Assembly (NCBI RefSeq): GCF_001425625.1
Contig: NZ_LMCP01000046.1
Coordinates: 24,197 to 88,196 of the forward strand
Origin: Mesorhizobium sp. Root102
GTDB taxonomy: Bacteria; Pseudomonadota; Alphaproteobacteria; Rhizobiales; Rhizobiaceae
DNA length: 64,000 nucleotides
Direction: 5' to 3'
Shown here: positions 49,536 to 58,241 of the stretch, in pieces
Numbering within the stretch: the stretch's first letter is position 1
Layout of the letters: every line of letters starts with the position of its first letter
The notes under the pieces: generated by a model
Seen by the model: the letters and a program-made list of their open reading frames with translations, nothing else
What the model was told of the DNA's origin: nothing
Databases searched by the model: none
Translations under genes and position numbers: made by a program

Positions 49536-51077
49536 CTAAGCCACCGGCAGCAGGCGCACCGGCCGCTCGTCATTGCCGTTTCCGACGGTCCCCATCAGTT
49601 TGCGGCGGAGATAGTTGGAGATGGTGTCGAAGACAAAAACCACAACCAAGATCAACAGTACCATGTAGAAAACATTGGCCCAGTTGGTTCCGGTGCGCAT
49701 GGCTTCCCATAATTTGAGACCGATACCGCCGGCGCCGACGGCGCCGATGATTGTCGCCGAGCGCGTGTTCGATTCCCAGAAATACAGGGATTGGCTAAGG
49801 AACACCGGCAGAACCTGAGGCAGCACGCCGTAGCGCTGCACCATCGTTGGCGTGGCGCCCACCGAGCGGATGCCCTCGCGCTGCTTGTCGTCGATGTTCT
49901 CCAGCGCCTCGGAATAGAGTTTGCCCAGGGTTCCGGTGTCGGTGAAGAAGATAGCCGACATGCCGGCCAGCGGCCCCGGACCAAAGCCGCGGGTAAAGAA
50001 CAGCGCCCAGATCAGCATGTCGACCGAGCGCTGGAAATCAAAATAGCGTTTGGTCGTCTGGTTGGCTATCCGGCTCGGCGTTATGTTGCGGGCAGCCAGG
50101 AAGGCGAGTGGAAAGGCGACGACCGAGGCCAGCACCGTGCCGACAAAGGCCATGACGATCGTCTGCAGCAATTTCAGCCAGACGTCGCCATGCTGCCATT
50201 CGGCGTTGTTTGCGATGTTGTCCCAGGCAAGTGCAGCGTTTGATCGCTTCGGGTCGATGCGTGCCCCGGAGGCGATCAGCGAAGCCACCTCGCCGAACGG
50301 TTTCCCCCAGAAAGGAGAATTGGTGTCGAACACAAAATTCGCCCAACCTAGGAAACGCCGCCAGGCAATGACTTCGTCACTTTGTATTTCAGCACGGCCA
50401 AAGAAGCCGAACGAGATGTAGGCTGTGGAGCCGGGCCTGCGTTGCTCGATCCAGTCAGGCAGCGGCGTCCGCGGTGTGACGGACTTGTCCCTGGCGATAT
50501 CGAAGACGATGCTTTGCGCGCCGCGCGTCACCGTGACGAGTTTTGGCGTGATGGCGATTCGGCCGTTGCCAAAGACAATGTCGGCCGTAACGACGGTTTC
50601 TTTGCGCACCGTTTCGGGCGCGGCTGGAAGCGATTGCTGCGGCAAGGTAGCCGGGTTGTCGGCAGTCGGAGCACTGGCGGCCATGAACGAATCGTGCGAC
50701 GATTTGTCGGATGCGACCGCCGGTGCCATTTTTTTTGCGTCTGCACGCTGCTCGACCACCGCGGTTTGCTTGACCACCCATTCCGGATTGGGGTTGGACC
50801 CCAGCTTGGAAAAGCGGGAGTAGTTGATCTCCAGATAATTGTCCTTGAATTCGATGTCCGGGCGAATTTCGTAAGATACCCAGTCCGCGAGATAGGCGCT
50901 CGCGAGATTCCAGTTCGCCTTTTCGAGAACGATGCCGATCGAGAAGAACCACCAGCAATAGAAACTATAAAGAATGCACAGGAGGATGCCGATGGGGGTG
51001 GCATAGCGCCTCCATGCCGATCGCCGAAACGCGTCCGGATGGCGGGCAACAATGTCGTTGATGGCAGCGGTCTCCAT
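49536..51077 (-). CDS. phnE: Phosphonate ABC transporter permease PhnE, long form
   Basis: A 513-residue phosphonate permease, about 200 residues longer than typical PhnE. An N-terminal membrane helix (about 28-50) is followed by a long soluble insert (about 60-290) with a Pro/Ala/Ser-rich part near 130-165, before the conserved membrane core with the GAVGAGGIGLKLWEAMR segment. The ATG at 51077 has GGAGAG upstream. It is the last of four genes, after phnC, phnD and the other phnE. The insert probably faces the periplasm. Confidence 0.88.
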   Translation of the reverse strand: METAAINDIVARHPDAFRRSAWRRYATPIGILLCILYSFYCWWFFSIGIVLEKANWNLASAYLADWVSYEIRPDIEFKDNYLEINYSRFSKLGSNPNPEWVVKQTAVVEQRADAKKMAPAVASDKSSHDSFMAASAPTADNPATLPQQSLPAAPETVRKETVVTADIVFGNGRIAITPKLVTVTRGAQSIVFDIARDKSVTPRTPLPDWIEQRRPGSTAYISFGFFGRAEIQSDEVIAWRRFLGWANFVFDTNSPFWGKPFGEVASLIASGARIDPKRSNAALAWDNIANNAEWQHGDVWLKLLQTIVMAFVGTVLASVVAFPLAFLAARNITPSRIANQTTKRYFDFQRSVDMLIWALFFTRGFGPGPLAGMSAIFFTDTGTLGKLYSEALENIDDKQREGIRSVGATPTMVQRYGVLPQVLPVFLSQSLYFWESNTRSATIIGAVGAGGIGLKLWEAMRTGTNWANVFYMVLLILVVVFVFDTISNYLRRKLMGTVGNGNDERPVRLLPVA

Positions 51078-51081
51078 TGCG

Positions 51082-52056
51082 TTACTCTCCGCGTCCGTAT
51101 GTGAACGCCTGTCTCCCGACAAGGCGATGCCTCAGCCATGCCGAAAACTGGTCGACGACGACAATCGTGCACAACAGCAAAAAGACGATGGCGATTGTCT
51201 TGGCCTCATGACCCCGGCTGATCGAAAGGCGCAGGGATTCACCGATGCCGCCCGCGCCGACGGCGCCGAGAATGGTCGAAGCGCGCACGTTGATCTCGAA
51301 GCGAAGCAGAAAATAGCTCATGAAGTTAGGGAGGACTTGCGGCACGATGCCGAACCATACCCTTTCTACCCAGTTGGCGCCGACAGCCCGCAGGCCTTCG
51401 TCGGGCTTCATGTCAGCGTTCTCGACAACTTCGAAGAACATTTTTCCGAGTGCGCCCACGGTATGGATACTGACCGCCATGATCGCGGGAATGGGGCCAA
51501 GCGAGAAGATCGCCAGAAAGAAGCCGGCGATGACGATTTCGGGGAAGGCGCGGACAATCTCTAGGAAACGGCGGGTGGTGAAGCGCAACCAGCGACTGGC
51601 CGTAATATTGCTTGCGGCGGAGAAGCAGAGCAGGAAACCGAATGTGGAGCCGACCAGCGTTGAAAACAGTGCAATGTTCAGCGTCTCGACCATCCGGTAG
51701 AAATACTCCGGAATGTAGATGCTCTGGGTCAGGTAGACCCGGCCTTCCGGGTAGTCGAATTGCAGGCTGCCATCGTCATAGGGCGACGGCAGGTCGAACA
51801 GCGCGCGTACGGGTTCGAACCAGTCGCGCGGCTTCATGTCGATAAAGAAGTCGGCGATGTAAGGCAGGCGGTCGAAGAATTTCCCGGCGTTGGTTTCGTT
51901 GGCGAACCATAGCGAGCCAGAGAGTGCGAGCAGCAGGAAAAGCAGGCCTCCCACCGTGTAGAGGCGCCGCCGCGCGGCGAGGTCGCGCCAGTGTCGATCG
52001 ACTATGGCTGCCTCCGGTGAAAGCGCGGGCGCGCGGTGGACGTCGGTCGCGCTCAT
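51082..52056 (-). CDS. phnE: Phosphonate ABC transporter permease PhnE
   Basis: A 324-residue inner-membrane permease. A transmembrane helix at about 33-55 is followed by a periplasmic segment, and the C-terminal core has the family's GAVGAGGIGESLRLSISRG and DQFSAWLRHRLVG. With the second PhnE, PhnC and PhnD it makes a complete phosphonate importer. It is 4 bases before the next phnE start. Confidence 0.9.
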   Translation of the reverse strand: MSATDVHRAPALSPEAAIVDRHWRDLAARRRLYTVGGLLFLLLALSGSLWFANETNAGKFFDRLPYIADFFIDMKPRDWFEPVRALFDLPSPYDDGSLQFDYPEGRVYLTQSIYIPEYFYRMVETLNIALFSTLVGSTFGFLLCFSAASNITASRWLRFTTRRFLEIVRAFPEIVIAGFFLAIFSLGPIPAIMAVSIHTVGALGKMFFEVVENADMKPDEGLRAVGANWVERVWFGIVPQVLPNFMSYFLLRFEINVRASTILGAVGAGGIGESLRLSISRGHEAKTIAIVFLLLCTIVVVDQFSAWLRHRLVGRQAFTYGRGE

Positions 52057-52130
52057 CGATGATTTCCCAGCCCTTGATGCGGCAACGCCGCCGGTGGCAC
52101 ACGGCCCCCGGCGGCGTCATGATACTCGGC

Positions 52131-53039
52131 CTACGAGCCGATCTTCGCCTTACGGGCGTCGATGATTGCCTGATAGAATTCTGGAGTGACCGGCGCAAAG
52201 CCCGTGAAATCGCCGCCCTCGACCGCCGAGAAGCAGGCCGGATCTGTTTGCGGAAGCTTGGTCAGGAAATCGGTGATCTTTTGCTTGACGCCGGCGTCGA
52301 GTGATGTGCGCACGACCAGCGGGCCGTTCGGAATCAGCGGCGATTGCCACAATTCCACGAGGTCGTCCATTTTGAGGACGCCCTTCTCGACCATCTTGCG
52401 CAGATTGCCCGAGGTATAGCCGTCCTTGAAGTCGCCGACGCCGGAAGCCCAGGTGGTGCCCGCGTCGAAGGTGCCCTTCAGCACTTCAAGCACGAGCTGC
52501 TCATGGCCGCCGCCGAAACCGGTCGAGGCGAAATAGCCCTTGACGTCCATCCCGATGTCCTTGGGCAGCGCAGTCACCGGGATCAGATAACCCGAAGTCG
52601 AATCCGGATCGGCGAAACCGAGCTTCTTGCCCTTCATGTCGGCAAGCGTTTTGATGCCGGAATCCGCCCGGGCGACCATGACCGAGTGGTAGCCCATGGA
52701 ACCGTCTGTCTGCACCGTGGTCAGGATCGGCTGAACCGCGTCCTTGTTTTCGAGATACACCTTGGCGTAGCCGGAAGCGCCGAGTTCGGCATAGTCGAGC
52801 GTGCCACCGAGCAGGCCCTGGATAACGCCATCATAATCGGCGGCGGGGAACATCGAAACCTTCTCCACACCGAGGACCTGCTTGATGTGATCGGCGAAGC
52901 ACTGGTAGTTGCGCAGACGGTCCGCTTCATTCTCACCGCCGAGAATGCCGATGCGGAATTCCTTTAGGTCCTGTGCTTGTGCCGCGCCAATCGCTATGGT
53001 CATGGCGGAAACGGCACCGAAAAATATCTTTCTAAACAT
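52131..53039 (-). CDS. phnD: Phosphonate-binding protein PhnD
   Basis: A 302-residue periplasmic phosphonate-binding protein with a signal peptide ending near GAAQAQ (about residue 22). The start of the mature protein (EFRIGILGGENEADRLRNYQ) and the ADMKGKKLGFADPDSTSGYLIP segment match PhnD. It captures alkylphosphonates or phosphite for PhnC/PhnE. It lies between phnC and phnE, about 75-85 bases from each. Confidence 0.93.
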   Translation of the reverse strand: MFRKIFFGAVSAMTIAIGAAQAQDLKEFRIGILGGENEADRLRNYQCFADHIKQVLGVEKVSMFPAADYDGVIQGLLGGTLDYAELGASGYAKVYLENKDAVQPILTTVQTDGSMGYHSVMVARADSGIKTLADMKGKKLGFADPDSTSGYLIPVTALPKDIGMDVKGYFASTGFGGGHEQLVLEVLKGTFDAGTTWASGVGDFKDGYTSGNLRKMVEKGVLKMDDLVELWQSPLIPNGPLVVRTSLDAGVKQKITDFLTKLPQTDPACFSAVEGGDFTGFAPVTPEFYQAIIDARKAKIGS

Positions 53040-53123
53040 TTGGCGTCTCTCCTGTTGATTCCGGCATCGCGCCGGCTGCGTTGGGATACGATGCCCTTGA
53101 CGCGGGCTGGCGATCCAGGTCGC

Positions 53124-53981
53124 TCAGTAACCAGGAAAGGCTGGCTCAAGCGGTCCGGCGGATGCGGCGATTTTTTGCTTGATGACGACACTGGTCGAGG
53201 TGATGGCCTCGGAGATTTCGCCGCCGCTGCTGTCGGCGCCGTAGACCATGCGCACGGCCTCGCGGTTGAGGTCCTCGGGCGGGCCGTCGAAGACGACCTT
53301 GCCGGCGGCCATGCCGATGATGCGGCTGCAATAGGTGCGGGCGGTGTCCAGCGTGTGGAGATTGGTGACGACGGTGATGCCTTCGCGCAGATTGATGTCC
53401 TGCAGCGAGTCCATCACCACCTTGGCGTTAAGCGGGTCAAGTGAGGCGATCGGCTCGTCGGCAAGGATCACCTTGGGTTGCTGCATCATGGCGCGAGCAA
53501 TCGCGACACGCTGCTGCTGGCCGCCCGACAGGGTGCCGGCTGGCTGCAGCGCTGTGCGTGCGATGTCGAGACGTTCCAGTGCTGCCATTGCCTCGGCCCG
53601 TTCCTCCCTGGAGAAGATGCCGAGCAGGTTCACCATGGTCGAACGGTGGTTGAGCTTGCCGAGCAGCACATTGGTCAGCACGTCGAGGCGCGGCACCAGG
53701 TTGAACTGCTGGAAAATCATGGCGCAGTCACGCTGCCAGCGCCGCAGCGGCGAGCCGCGCAACCGGGAGACCTCGGCGCCGTCAAAAAAAATCGCCCCCT
53801 GGCTGGGATCGATGAGACGGTTGATCATGCGAAGAAGGGTTGATTTGCCGGCGCCCGAACGGCCGATAATGCCAACCATCTGACCCTGCGGGATCGCGAT
53901 GTTGATGTCGCTGACGGCAGTGTTCTTGCCGAATCGTCGGGTGATACCGCGGATTTCGAGCGTGGCAGAGGTTGCTGGCAT
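53124..53981 (-). CDS. phnC: Phosphonate ABC transporter ATPase PhnC
   Basis: A 285-residue ABC ATPase. Walker A is GRSGAGKSTLLR (about 40-51), signature LSGGQQQRVAIARA, Walker B ILADEPIASLD, and FQQFNLVPRLDVLTNVL is a PhnC hallmark. It is the first gene of the phnCDEE operon. A possible Pho-box lies about 70-85 bases upstream. It drives uptake of phosphonates under phosphate limitation. Confidence 0.93.
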   Translation of the reverse strand: MPATSATLEIRGITRRFGKNTAVSDINIAIPQGQMVGIIGRSGAGKSTLLRMINRLIDPSQGAIFFDGAEVSRLRGSPLRRWQRDCAMIFQQFNLVPRLDVLTNVLLGKLNHRSTMVNLLGIFSREERAEAMAALERLDIARTALQPAGTLSGGQQQRVAIARAMMQQPKVILADEPIASLDPLNAKVVMDSLQDINLREGITVVTNLHTLDTARTYCSRIIGMAAGKVVFDGPPEDLNREAVRMVYGADSSGGEISEAITSTSVVIKQKIAASAGPLEPAFPGY

Positions 53982-54048
53982 GGGGGCAGGTTCCAGTCCG
54001 GACCATTGATCGTCAGGCTCTCGCCTAACGCAGCCACATGAACCTGCC

Positions 54049-54066
54049 GTGTCGCGGTGATGTCAG
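54049..54066 (-). promoter_or_regulatory. Pho-box-like repeat upstream of phnC
   Basis: On the minus strand CTGACAT, four bases (CACC), then GCGACAC. The first heptamer fits the CTGTCAT Pho-box unit at six of seven positions and the spacing is right, but the second heptamer is weak. PhoB control of phosphonate genes is established in many bacteria; here it is a low-confidence reading. Confidence 0.35.
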
Positions 54067-54111
54067 TTTTGTTACGCTCCACAGGCGCGACGACCGGCGC
54101 CTGGCTGGCGA

Positions 54112-54822
54112 TCAGCCGAGCACCTGCAATTCCTCGAAATGCTTCATGCCTCGGAAGGCGCAGAAGGCGGGCGCCTTGATCTCGATCTCTGGTGCCTGCC
54201 GGTCGAAAAGTGCCAGGCAATCGTCGAACAGCGCCTGCCACGCTGCCGCACGGTCGTCTGCAAGGCGCTGGATCTGGTAGGCGAAGGTGATGTGGAAGAC
54301 GTAGGCGTCGTGATCAGGATGCCGGTAGCCGAACGGCACGGCCAGTGCGTCGCGCCATTGACGCATGATACGCACGTCGTCGTCCGTCGCGCCGGCAACG
54401 GTGAGGCCGGTCGGCACGACCTCGACCACCTTGATGTTGAAGGGGCCGAAGCCCTCGAAGCCCTTCAACCGTTCCAGATAGAGGCGGGTCATGGCGTCGA
54501 TGCTGGTGTCGAGAGGCACGTCCTGCGGCCAGTAAGGAAGCCTGCGGCGATATTCGATGATGCCCTGGAACAGCGTCATGTGCAGGCTGGAGACGGGCGT
54601 GAAAGCCAGCCGGTCGGCGTCTTGCATCGCCAGCATACGGTCGCGCACCGCAAGCACCACAGCCTCCGACGATGAACCGCTGACGAGGTGGCTGACGACC
54701 GTGTTGCCGGGCTCGATCAGGAAATTGCCTGATGTGTCGTAGCGCGTGCCGAGATGAACCGGCGGCTTCGGATTTGAGCCGGCAAAGAATCCGGCGAGCG
54801 ATGGTCTGACGGTTTCGGGCAT
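54112..54822 (-). CDS. 2H-type phosphodiesterase-like protein (DUF1868)
   Basis: A 236-residue protein of the DUF1868/2H phosphoesterase family. The two catalytic HxT motifs are H81-M-T83 (SSLHMTLFQ) and H177-I-T179 (YVFHITFAY). 2H enzymes open cyclic phosphodiesters or hydrolyse 2'-5' bonds. It is located between the phn transporter operon and the C-P lyase operon, on the same strand, so it may process the cyclic ribose phosphate made by C-P lyase. That role is inference. Confidence 0.78.
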   Translation of the reverse strand: MPETVRPSLAGFFAGSNPKPPVHLGTRYDTSGNFLIEPGNTVVSHLVSGSSSEAVVLAVRDRMLAMQDADRLAFTPVSSLHMTLFQGIIEYRRRLPYWPQDVPLDTSIDAMTRLYLERLKGFEGFGPFNIKVVEVVPTGLTVAGATDDDVRIMRQWRDALAVPFGYRHPDHDAYVFHITFAYQIQRLADDRAAAWQALFDDCLALFDRQAPEIEIKAPAFCAFRGMKHFEELQVLG

Positions 54823-54918
54823 GGCGATCTCCTTGGGGAGATGGCCTCCTGTCTGAGTCCTGTGTCAAGGATATGAAGGCCGGGGTCGATTATCTAACAG
54901 ACGGATCGTCTAGAACCC

Positions 54919-55140
54919 CTAGCAGTTGAAGCAGCCCATGTTACTAGCAACAAACAATACGAAGAGGATTACCAGCCCAGCCGCTAATAGAGCCAATCCA
55001 AACAGCGTCGCCACGATCACCGCACCGGGGCCAGCTTCGCTCCACCGGTAGATACTACGCCCCACGATCGAAAGCCCAAGCGCGACCAGCACAATTCCGA
55101 TACAGAGAACCACTAATAGAAATTGCTGACCGTTACCCAT
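54919..55140 (-). CDS. Small membrane hypothetical protein
   Basis: A 73-residue protein with two strong hydrophobic helices (about 6-25 and 40-66) and a Cys pair at the end (MGCFNC). It has no recognised domain. The neighbourhood is the phn region, and base composition is more AT-rich than its neighbours, hinting at separate origin. Transcription direction is the same as the phn genes. Likely real because the frame is fully hydrophobic as in a membrane protein. Confidence 0.45.
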   Translation of the reverse strand: MGNGQQFLLVVLCIGIVLVALGLSIVGRSIYRWSEAGPGAVIVATLFGLALLAAGLVILFVLFVASNMGCFNC

Positions 55141-55265
55141 AGGCCATGACTAGTCGGCATCTATTGCTGGGACATTAAGCTTGTTCGAAAATATTCGTGT
55201 TGTCACACGCGCTATGTTTCGATGGTAATTTGTTGAAGCGCCAAACGGCCGTGAGTGTCGCTTGA

Positions 55266-55880
55266 TCAGCCGTATTTTTCCAGGAACGCCTCGGCCGAAA
55301 GTTCCCGGAAATCGTCGAGTGAAGCGCGCAGCCTTGCATGGTCCCAGTCCCACCAGGCGAGCGCCTGGTAGCGTTCGGCGGTGCGGCGATCGAAGCGCTC
55401 GCGGATCGGTTTTGCCGGCACGCCGGCGACGATGGTGTAGGGGGCGACATCTTTCGACACGACAGCACCGGCGCCAACCGCGGCGCCATCGCCGACGGTG
55501 ACGCCGGGCAGGATGGTCGAGCCGTGGCCGAGCCAGGTGTCATGGCCGACGGTGACCCGCCTGGCGCGGCGCTGGGCGAAGAACTCGCTCTCGTGCTCGG
55601 CGTCGTCCCAGTAGTCCGAGGCGCGATAGGTGAAATGGTGCAGCGTCGGCCGCCAGGTCGGGTGGTTGGTGGCGTTGATGCGCACGCTGGCTGCAATGTT
55701 GGAGAACTTGCCGATCGTTGCGCACCAGACTGCGCAATCCTGCATCATGTAGGAATAGTCGCCGAGTTCGCTTTCCGAGACCCGGCTGCGGTCGGCGATC
55801 TCGGTCCAGCGGCCGAGCGTCGTGTTCTGCACCTCCGCCGTCGGGTGGACCAGCGGTGTCTCCGACAATTTCCTCGTCAT
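55266..55880 (-). CDS. Hexapeptide-repeat acetyltransferase of the phn operon
   Basis: A 204-residue left-handed beta-helix (LbH) acyltransferase of the DapH/CAT type. The hexapeptide repeats are visible (IGKFSNIAASVRINATN; VGHDTWLGHGSTILPGVTVG; VGAGAVVSKDVAPYTIVAG). Its start overlaps the phnL stop (ATGA), so it is in the C-P lyase operon. Such genes annotated as chloramphenicol-type acetyltransferases recur in phn operons and probably acetylate an aminophosphonate or C-P lyase product. Function is inferred. Confidence 0.85.
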   Translation of the reverse strand: MTRKLSETPLVHPTAEVQNTTLGRWTEIADRSRVSESELGDYSYMMQDCAVWCATIGKFSNIAASVRINATNHPTWRPTLHHFTYRASDYWDDAEHESEFFAQRRARRVTVGHDTWLGHGSTILPGVTVGDGAAVGAGAVVSKDVAPYTIVAGVPAKPIRERFDRRTAERYQALAWWDWDHARLRASLDDFRELSAEAFLEKYG

Positions 55881-56584
55881 GCGGCGATCTTTCCGGGAGC
55901 GAAAGCGGTGACGTCGATGACGCGGTCGGCAACCGCCTCGCGCACGTCGTGGTCGTGGAAGATACCGAGCAGGGCGACATCAGCCGCTTTCTTGGCGGCG
56001 ATGAGTTCGATCACGACATCGCGATTCCTGGCATCGAGCGAAGCGGTCGGCTCGTCGAGCAGCAGGATCGGGTGCTCGGTGATGAAGCCGCGCGCGATGT
56101 TGACGCGCTGCTGCTCGCCGCCGGAGAAGGTCGCCGGCGGCAATGCCCAAAGTTTCTCCGGCAGGTTGAGCTGGGCCAGCAAGGCGCGTGCCTTGCCTCT
56201 GGCTACTTCGCGGTCCTCGCCGCGCTCGACCAGGGGTTCGGCGACGACATCCAATGCCGAGACGCGCGGCACGGTGCGCAGGAACTGGCTGACATAGCCG
56301 ATCGTTTGCCGGCGGACCGCAAGCACGGTGCGCGGACTGGCGGTGGCGAGGTCGATCAGCCCGTCATCGTGCGTGACGATGATCTGGCCTTCGTCGACGG
56401 CGTAGTTGCCGTAGAGCATCTTCAGGATCGAGCTCTTGCCGGCACCGGAGGGACCGCCGAGCACGGTGCATTCGCCGGCCCTGATCGAGAACGAGACGCC
56501 GGAGACAACGGGCAGTCTGATGCCGTCGCGCAGATGCATGGTGAAGCTCTTGGCGACGTCTGAGACAACAAGGGGCGTCGCCAT
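55877..56584 (-). CDS. phnL: C-P lyase subunit/ATPase PhnL
   Basis: A 235-residue ABC-type protein of C-P lyase. Walker A is GPSGAGKSSILKMLYGNY, signature FSGGEQQRVNIARG, Walker B ILLLDEPTASLDARN. PhnL is one of the two nucleotide-binding proteins of the C-P lyase complex; in E. coli it binds the PhnGHIJ core with PhnK. It follows phnK after a 2-base gap and overlaps the acetyltransferase start. Confidence 0.92.
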   Translation of the reverse strand: MATPLVVSDVAKSFTMHLRDGIRLPVVSGVSFSIRAGECTVLGGPSGAGKSSILKMLYGNYAVDEGQIIVTHDDGLIDLATASPRTVLAVRRQTIGYVSQFLRTVPRVSALDVVAEPLVERGEDREVARGKARALLAQLNLPEKLWALPPATFSGGEQQRVNIARGFITEHPILLLDEPTASLDARNRDVVIELIAAKKAADVALLGIFHDHDVREAVADRVIDVTAFAPGKIAA

Positions 56585-56586
56585 GG

Positions 56587-57363
56587 TTAAACCTGCAAGA
56601 TGGAGGAGACGAGGAGCTGGGTGTAGGGCGCGCGCGGGTCGTCGAGCACGCGGTCGGTGAGGCCGCTTTCGACGACGCGGCCGTCCTTCATCACCATCAT
56701 GCGCTGCGACAACAGCCGCGCCACGGCAAGATCGTGGGTGACGACGATCGCCGCCAGACCAAGATCGGTAACCAGACCGCGCAGCAGGTCGAGCAGGCGC
56801 GCCTGCACCGAGACGTCGAGGCCGCCTGTCGGTTCGTCCATAAACACCAGCCGTGGCCCGGTGACGAGGTTGCGGGCGATCTGCAGGCGCTGGCGCATGC
56901 CGCCGGAAAAGGCGCGCGGCTCGTCGTCGACGCGGTCCTCGTCGATCTCGACGCGCGACAGCCAGTCGACGGCCGTGGCGCGGATCTTGCCGTAGTGGCG
57001 ATCACCGACCGCCATCAGCCGCTCGCCGACATTGGCACCCGCCGATACCGTCATGCGCAGGCCGTCGGCCGGGTTCTGGTGGACAAACCCCCAGTCGGTG
57101 CGCATCAAGAAGCGGCGCTCGGTCTCGCTCATGCGGTAGAGCTCGCGGAACTGGCCGTCGCGCATGCGGTAGCTGGCGGTGCCGGAACTGGGCAGCAGCC
57201 GCGTCGACAAGCAGTTGAGCAACGTCGTCTTGCCGGAGCCGGATTCGCCGACGACAGCCAGGACCTCGCCCGGCCACAGGTCGAAGGAGACGTTGTCGCA
57301 GCCGACGCGCGAGCCATAGAACTTGGACAGCGCCGAGACGCGCAGCAACGGTTCGTCGGTCAT
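56587..57363 (-). CDS. phnK: C-P lyase subunit/ATPase PhnK
   Basis: A 258-residue ABC protein. Walker A is GESGSGKTTLLNCLSTRLLP, and the family segment SRVEIDEDRVDDEPRAFSGGMRQRLQIAR holds the signature. Walker B is LVFMDEPTGGLD. The ATG at 57363 was chosen over a longer upstream frame because it overlaps the phnJ stop (ATGA). PhnK couples ATP hydrolysis to the PhnGHIJ core. Confidence 0.92.
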   Translation of the reverse strand: MTDEPLLRVSALSKFYGSRVGCDNVSFDLWPGEVLAVVGESGSGKTTLLNCLSTRLLPSSGTASYRMRDGQFRELYRMSETERRFLMRTDWGFVHQNPADGLRMTVSAGANVGERLMAVGDRHYGKIRATAVDWLSRVEIDEDRVDDEPRAFSGGMRQRLQIARNLVTGPRLVFMDEPTGGLDVSVQARLLDLLRGLVTDLGLAAIVVTHDLAVARLLSQRMMVMKDGRVVESGLTDRVLDDPRAPYTQLLVSSILQV

Positions 57364-58241
57364 TGCGCCGGCTCCATGGTCTCTGGTGCGAGGTGGCCGC
57401 GATGGCCGTCCGCCCGCCGCTTCTCGCAGTGATCGGTATCGGAGCAGACGAACATGTGACCGCCATGGTCGTCGAGGATGACCTCGTCGAGATAGACATT
57501 CTCGGCCGCGCACAGTGCGCAGGGCTGGTCGAAGGTCTGCACCTCGAAGGGATGATCCTCGAAGTCGAGGCTGACCACTTCGGTGAAGGGGGGCACCGCA
57601 TAGATGCGCTTTTCGCGCCCGGCGCCGAACAACTGCAGCGCCGGCGAGCGGTGCATCTTGGGATTGTCGAATTTCGGCGTCGGCGACGGGTCCATTACGT
57701 AGCGGCCCTCGACCTTGACCGGATAGGCATAGGTGGTGGCGATGCGGCCGTGCTTGGCGATGTCTTCGTACAGCTTCACATGCATGAGGCCGTATTCCTC
57801 CAGCGCATGCATTTTTCGCGTTTCGGTCTCGCGCGGTTCGAGGAAGCGCAGCGGCTCCGGGATAGGCACCTGATAGACCAGCACCTGGCCCGCGGTGAGC
57901 GGGTGTTCGGGAATGCGGTGGCGGGTCTGGATGATGGTGGCGCTGGCGGTATCGGTGGTGACAGCGACATTGGCGACCTTCTTGAAGAAGGCGCGGATCG
58001 AGACCGCGTTGGTGGTGTCGTCGGCGCCCTGATCGATCACCTTCAAGACATCGTCGGGACCGATGATCGAGGCGGTGACCTGGACGCCGCCCGTGCCCCA
58101 GCCATAGGGCATCGGCATTTCACGCGAAGCGAACGGCACCTGATAGCCGGGAATGGCGATGCCCTTGAGGATCGCCCGGCGGATCATCCGCTTGGTCTGC
58201 TCGTCGAGGTAGGCGAAGTTGTAGGTGGCGATGTCGGTCAT
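57360..58241 (-). CDS. phnJ: C-P lyase radical-SAM subunit PhnJ
   Basis: A 293-residue PhnJ, the radical-SAM subunit that breaks the carbon-phosphorus bond. The cluster cysteines fall at C241, C244 and C266 with the expected CX2CX21C spacing, the thiyl-radical cysteine is C272, and G32 is the glycyl-radical position, all at the E. coli numbers. It overlaps fosX upstream and phnK downstream by 4 bases. Everything needed for activity appears intact. Confidence 0.95.
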   Translation of the reverse strand: MTDIATYNFAYLDEQTKRMIRRAILKGIAIPGYQVPFASREMPMPYGWGTGGVQVTASIIGPDDVLKVIDQGADDTTNAVSIRAFFKKVANVAVTTDTASATIIQTRHRIPEHPLTAGQVLVYQVPIPEPLRFLEPRETETRKMHALEEYGLMHVKLYEDIAKHGRIATTYAYPVKVEGRYVMDPSPTPKFDNPKMHRSPALQLFGAGREKRIYAVPPFTEVVSLDFEDHPFEVQTFDQPCALCAAENVYLDEVILDDHGGHMFVCSDTDHCEKRRADGHRGHLAPETMEPAQ

